The notes under the pieces are model-generated. The model was not told the origin of the DNA. It searched no databases and saw only the letters and a program-made list of their open reading frames with translations. A stretch of DNA of 64,000 nucleotides, from NCBI GenBank assembly GCA_934454145.1, contig CAKSFT010000003.1:62001-126000 (forward strand). Reading direction: 5' to 3'. The translations under genes were made by a program, and so were the position numbers. This DNA comes from an uncultured Clostridia bacterium. Lineage in GTDB: Bacteria; Bacillota; Clostridia; UBA1381. Shown here in pieces: positions 60,419 through 64,000 of the stretch; positions within the stretch are counted from its first letter, which is position 1, and every line of letters begins with the position of its first letter.

Positions 60419-61582
60419 ATGTACAATATATTGACTTTGAACAAAATTGCAAAATGCGGCTTGGAACAGCTTGCGGAGGACAAATATAAAATAACCGATG
60501 ACGCTGCGGCAAATGCCGACGGTATTATATTGAGAAGTTATGCAATGCATGACATGGAACTGCCGGTGAGCCTTATGGCTGTTGCCCGTGCCGGTGCCGG
60601 GACAAACAACATTCCGATTGATAAATGTACGGAAAAAGGGGTTGTTGTATTCAACACACCCGGCGCAAATGCAAATGCTGTTAAAGAATTGGTTATGGCA
60701 GGGCTTTTTATGTCATCACGAAAAATAACCGACGGAATAGTGTGGGCAAACACTCTGACAGGCGATGACATTGCAAAACAAATCGAAAAAGGCAAGTCAA
60801 ACTTTGCCGGACAGGAAATCCAGGGGAAAACCCTCGGCGTAATCGGATTGGGTGCCATCGGAGTTTTGGTTGCAAACGCGGCACGTCATTTGGGCATGAA
60901 TGTCATTGGTTTCGACCCATATTTGTCGGTTGACTATGCATGGAGATTGTCAAGCCACATCAAAAAGGCAAAAACACAAAAAGAAGTTTTTGAAAACGCG
61001 GATTATATCACAATTCACGTGCCGCTGATACCGGATACAAAAAATCTGATAAACAGTGATGCTTTGGCGCAAATGAAGGACGGCGTAAAGATACTCAACT
61101 TTGCACGAGGAGAGCTTGTGAACAATACTGACATCAAGGCTGCGCTTGCGTCCGGTAAGGTTTCGAGTTATGTGGTGGATTTCCCGAACGGCGAAACAAT
61201 AAATCAGCCGGGGATTATTGCCATTCCGCATCTCGGCGCGTCAACGGTTGAGTCTGAGGACAACTGTGCCGTCATGGCGGCAAACGAGCTGTCCGATTAT
61301 CTGGAAAACGGCAATATCCTGAATTCTGTCAATTTCCCGAACTGTTCACTGCCGGACGGCGGACAGGGGAGGATTGCGATAATTCATAAGAATATACCGA
61401 ATATGATTACTCAATTCTCAAAGATATTCTCTGACGAAAACATCAATATTTCCGAAATGATTAACAAGAGCAAAAAGGACAATGCGTATACGCTGATGAA
61501 TACAGATGATATAATAACAAATGATTTGGTTGACAAACTCAAGGCTATTGAGGGTGTAATCAGAGTAAGAGTGATAAAATAA
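60419..61582 (+). CDS. serA: D-3-phosphoglycerate dehydrogenase
   Basis: The 387-residue product opens MYNILTLNKIAKCGLEQL, has the Rossmann motif LGVIGLGAIGVLVANAARHLGM, the catalytic Arg in NFARGELV and His in IPHLGAST, and a C-terminal ACT-like part (FSDENINISEMINKSKKDNAYTLMNTDD). It oxidises 3-phosphoglycerate, the first committed step of serine synthesis. ATG 60419 matches family starts; ATG 60407 is 2 nt from AGAAAGG. Length fits the short form. A terminator follows. Confidence 0.94.
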   Translation: MYNILTLNKIAKCGLEQLAEDKYKITDDAAANADGIILRSYAMHDMELPVSLMAVARAGAGTNNIPIDKCTEKGVVVFNTPGANANAVKELVMAGLFMSSRKITDGIVWANTLTGDDIAKQIEKGKSNFAGQEIQGKTLGVIGLGAIGVLVANAARHLGMNVIGFDPYLSVDYAWRLSSHIKKAKTQKEVFENADYITIHVPLIPDTKNLINSDALAQMKDGVKILNFARGELVNNTDIKAALASGKVSSYVVDFPNGETINQPGIIAIPHLGASTVESEDNCAVMAANELSDYLENGNILNSVNFPNCSLPDGGQGRIAIIHKNIPNMITQFSKIFSDENINISEMINKSKKDNAYTLMNTDDIITNDLVDKLKAIEGVIRVRVIK

Positions 61583-61596
61583 AAGCAAATACAGAT

Positions 61597-61640
61597 AGAA
61601 ATACCCCCAAAAGCCGAAAATTTTTGGGGGTATTTCTGTA
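61597..61640 (+). terminator. Terminator of serCA
   Basis: Perfect 16-bp arms AGAAATACCCCCAAAA (61597-61612) and complement (61622-61637). Confidence 0.88.
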
Positions 61641-61687
61641 ATCTTTATAGAAAAATGACAATAATATCTTGAAAGAAGGAGAATAAA

Positions 61688-62194
61688 ATGAAATATTTGA
61701 TTGTTGTTGATATGCAGACGGATTTTATAGCCGGCAGTCTGGGCAGCAAAGATGCAGAGGCAATTGTGCCCGCGGTTGTTGATAAAGTTAAAAATTTTGA
61801 CGGGGAAGTTATATTTACAAGAGATACTCATTTTGACAATTATTTGCATACACAGGAGGGAAAAAAACTCCCTGTGGTGCATTGTATAAAAGATACCGCA
61901 GGGTGGCAGATTTGTGATGAATTAAAACCGTATGTAAAAACCGCGGTTAATAAAGTAACATTTGGAAGTATGGATTTGCCGAGTATAATAAAAAAATCCG
62001 GAGAAGATATAGAAGAAATTGAACTGTGCGGACTGTGCACAGACATATGTGTGATTTCGAATGCCATGATACTCAAAGCTGCGTTTCCCGAAACGCGGAT
62101 TGCGGTTAACGCACTCTGCTGCGCCGGTGTAACCAAGAAAAGCCATAACACGGCGCTTGATGCAATGCGTGCGGTGCAAATTGAAATTCTGTAA
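61688..62194 (+). CDS. Isochorismatase-like cysteine hydrolase
   Basis: The 168-residue product has VVDMQTDFIAGSL with catalytic Asp near residue 8, and the nucleophile Cys in LCGLCTDICVISNAMIL. Such enzymes hydrolyse nicotinamide or related amides. The short length and lack of a zinc-site DxHxxxH insertion leave the substrate open. AAGGAG lies before the ATG. It is 23 nt upstream of the polymerase gene. Confidence 0.85.
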   Translation: MKYLIVVDMQTDFIAGSLGSKDAEAIVPAVVDKVKNFDGEVIFTRDTHFDNYLHTQEGKKLPVVHCIKDTAGWQICDELKPYVKTAVNKVTFGSMDLPSIIKKSGEDIEEIELCGLCTDICVISNAMILKAAFPETRIAVNALCCAGVTKKSHNTALDAMRAVQIEIL

Positions 62195-62217
62195 CAAAAA
62201 AGAGAGGTGTAATTGCT

Positions 62218-63726
62218 GTGAAAAGAACATATTTATGCATAGATTTGAAGAGCTTTTATGCCTCAGTGGAGTGTATTGAGCGGGATTTAAATCCTCTGAC
62301 AACAAATCTCGTCGTTGCCGATGAAAGCCGCACTGAAAAAACAATATGTCTTGCCGTAACGCCAAGCCTGAAAGCATATGGTATTCCGGGCAGGGCAAGA
62401 TTGTTTGAAGTTATACAAAAAGTGAAAAATGTCAATGCGGCACGAAGAAATAAGGCTCCCAATCATATACTTACGCAAAAATCATATGACGCATTGCAGC
62501 TGAAAACAAACCCGTCGCTTGAACTTGACTATATCATCGCAAAGCCGAGAATGGCGCATTATATGGAGTATTCAGCAAAGATATACGAGATATATCTTAA
62601 CTATGTGTCAAGTGATGACATACTTGTTTATTCCATTGACGAAGTATTTATGGATATAACTGCATACCTCAAGGCTGGCGGAAAAAGCCCAAATGATTTT
62701 GCAAGGACAATTATTTGTGATGTCCTCGACAAAACAGGCATAACCGCAACGGCAGGCATAGGCACAAATATGTATCTTGCAAAAATCGCAATGGACATAA
62801 CTGCAAAAAAGATGCAGCCGGACAAATACGGTGTGAGAATTGCATATCTTGACGAAATGACTTATCGCAGACAACTGTGGGGACACAGACCGCTTACTGA
62901 TTTTTGGCGGGTGGGAAAGGGATATTCAAAAAAGCTTGAGGAAAACCGAATGTTTACGATGGGGGATATCGCACGCGAATCAACAACACCGTATGGAAGA
63001 AAAAAGCTAAAGAAACTTTTCGGGATAAATGCAAAAATGCTTGTAGACCATGCTTGGGGATATGAACCTTGCACGATTGCCGAGGCAAAGGCATATACAC
63101 CCGAAAACAAAAGTATAAGCACCGGGCAAGTGCTTAAGTGCCCGTATGATTTTGGCAAGGCAAGGGTTATTGTGTGGGAAATGCTTGAATTGTTGGCGCT
63201 TGATTTGGTTGAGAAACGTCTTGTAACAAATCAGATTATATTGACAGTCGGATATGACAGAGAGAATATAACCAATCCCGGGAACGGAAAAAAATACAAG
63301 GGTGAACTGATGAATGACAGATATGGCAGAAAAATCCCTAAACACGGGCACGGCACTGCAAATCTCGACAGATACACATCGTCGGCAAGATTGATAATCG
63401 AGGCAACACTGAAACTCTATGATGAAATTGCCGGCAAAGATTTGCTGATAAGGCGCATTACTATTTCGGCAAATAATCTTGTGCCGGAAAACAGCATTAA
63501 AGAACGCAAAAACTACGAACAGCTGGATTTGCTTACAAATTATGAAGAAGCAGAAGAAATGCGGGAAATGGAAGAAGAAAGATTGAAAAAGGAACGCCGG
63601 ATACAGGAGGCGATTCTTGATATAAAACACCGATACGGAAAGAATTCTATAATTAAAGGTGCAAATCTGCAAAAAGGCTCAACAACAATAGAACGAAACG
63701 GAAGTATCGGCGGTCACAAGGCATAG
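62218..63726 (+). CDS. Y-family DNA polymerase (UmuC/DinB-like)
   Basis: The 502-residue product has YLCIDLKSFYASVECIERDLNPLTTNLVVAD and VYSIDEVFMDIT, which hold the catalytic Asp and Asp-Glu of translesion polymerases. A helix-hairpin-helix region and the little finger domain follow. The C-terminal 60 residues are charged and helical. It begins with GTG after AGAGAGGTG. It is followed by a YolD-like gene, a pairing typical of Firmicute error-prone polymerase operons (UvrX/YqjW type). LexA control is likely, but no SOS box was identified. Confidence 0.92.
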   Translation: MKRTYLCIDLKSFYASVECIERDLNPLTTNLVVADESRTEKTICLAVTPSLKAYGIPGRARLFEVIQKVKNVNAARRNKAPNHILTQKSYDALQLKTNPSLELDYIIAKPRMAHYMEYSAKIYEIYLNYVSSDDILVYSIDEVFMDITAYLKAGGKSPNDFARTIICDVLDKTGITATAGIGTNMYLAKIAMDITAKKMQPDKYGVRIAYLDEMTYRRQLWGHRPLTDFWRVGKGYSKKLEENRMFTMGDIARESTTPYGRKKLKKLFGINAKMLVDHAWGYEPCTIAEAKAYTPENKSISTGQVLKCPYDFGKARVIVWEMLELLALDLVEKRLVTNQIILTVGYDRENITNPGNGKKYKGELMNDRYGRKIPKHGHGTANLDRYTSSARLIIEATLKLYDEIAGKDLLIRRITISANNLVPENSIKERKNYEQLDLLTNYEEAEEMREMEEERLKKERRIQEAILDIKHRYGKNSIIKGANLQKGSTTIERNGSIGGHKA

Positions 63727-63736
63727 GGAGAATGTT

Positions 63737-64000
63737 ATGGACGAGTTTAAGTACAACGATATATTGGATATGCAATATCCAAATCCTGAAATTGAAAAGG
63801 ACTTTCCCGATGAAATATTGCGTACGGCTCAATTTGCGCCTTTTGCGGCTCTTACGGGCTACAATGACACGATTTCCGAAACAACAAGGCAAACGGACAG
63901 GAAATTGGTGCTTGACGAATATGAGGTTGAAAAAATAAACAGTAAATTGCAGTATCTCAAAAATGCAGATGAGGCACACGAGGCGGTTATAATATATTTT
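63737..64000 (+). CDS. YolD-like protein, partial
   Basis: The frame from ATG 63737 stays open to the window edge (88 codons seen). It contains RTAQFAPFAALTGY, the hallmark of YolD-like proteins encoded next to Y-family polymerases, and a helical ETTRQTDRKLVLDEYEVEKI segment. GGGAG precedes the start. The C-terminus is outside the window. It probably acts with the polymerase in UV or damage tolerance. Confidence 0.82.
   Translation, partial: MDEFKYNDILDMQYPNPEIEKDFPDEILRTAQFAPFAALTGYNDTISETTRQTDRKLVLDEYEVEKINSKLQYLKNADEAHEAVIIYF

Overview
The window looks like a low-GC, endospore-forming member of the Clostridia. The evidence is strong AGGAGG-type ribosome binding sites, many intrinsic terminators, an SLH-domain surface protein next to a CsaB-type pyruvyl transferase, and a spore-coat cotJABC operon. 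No rRNA gene, complete tRNA gene or CRISPR array was seen.

Layout. 1-8.9 kb: cell-surface genes (O-antigen-ligase-like fragment, glycosyltransferase/CsaB fusion, MacAB-like efflux, SLH protein). 9-12.8 kb: a minus-strand sirtuin, an alpha/beta hydrolase and a GH94 phosphorylase. 13.07-51.25 kb: the minus-strand cotJA-cotJB-cotJC operon, stretched by accessory DNA. 51.4-64 kb: core metabolism (guaB, cysE-cysS-mrnC, split transketolase, lipoprotein, metA, serC-serA, cysteine hydrolase, Y-family polymerase, start of a YolD-like gene).

The central observation is that cotJC, the manganese-catalase-like spore coat gene, is split into three pieces by two separate insertions. Piece 1 (start codon to YGG) is at 50712-50803, piece 2 (PNGELG to FGEA) at 24440-24876, and piece 3 (the last 22 codons and stop) at 13065-13145. 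Removing 25,837 bp at a CC/GG core and 11,305 bp at an 11-bp repeat restores one uninterrupted 198-codon cotJC. Each insertion carries an intact large serine recombinase at its right end (22789-24369 and 49234-50682). The right insertion ends in 20-nt inverted arms placed exactly 2 nt from the core dinucleotide, which is the geometry of a serine-integrase attP. This is the architecture of skin-like elements that interrupt sporulation genes. Excision during sporulation is inference.

The left element (11.3 kb) carries a primase-like replication gene with iteron-like repeats, a CHC2 zinc-finger protein, a resolvase and a resolvase-like paralogue without catalytic residues, an Xre repressor with duplicated operators, a secreted protein and the recombinase operon. 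The right element (25.8 kb) is composite. It holds a RelA/SpoT-domain plus ATPase pair, two tyrosine integrases and an integrative mobilizable element (sigma factor/DUF6076 operon, DUF927 primase-helicase, putative oriT, MobC, relaxase, Xis/Int). It also has two direct-repeat fragments of a tRNA-Ser 3' half 16.3 kb apart, a RhuM/Spx-like cargo region and a DUF3990/HTH toxin-antitoxin-like pair. Coordinates of nested elements are less certain than those of the two cotJC insertions.
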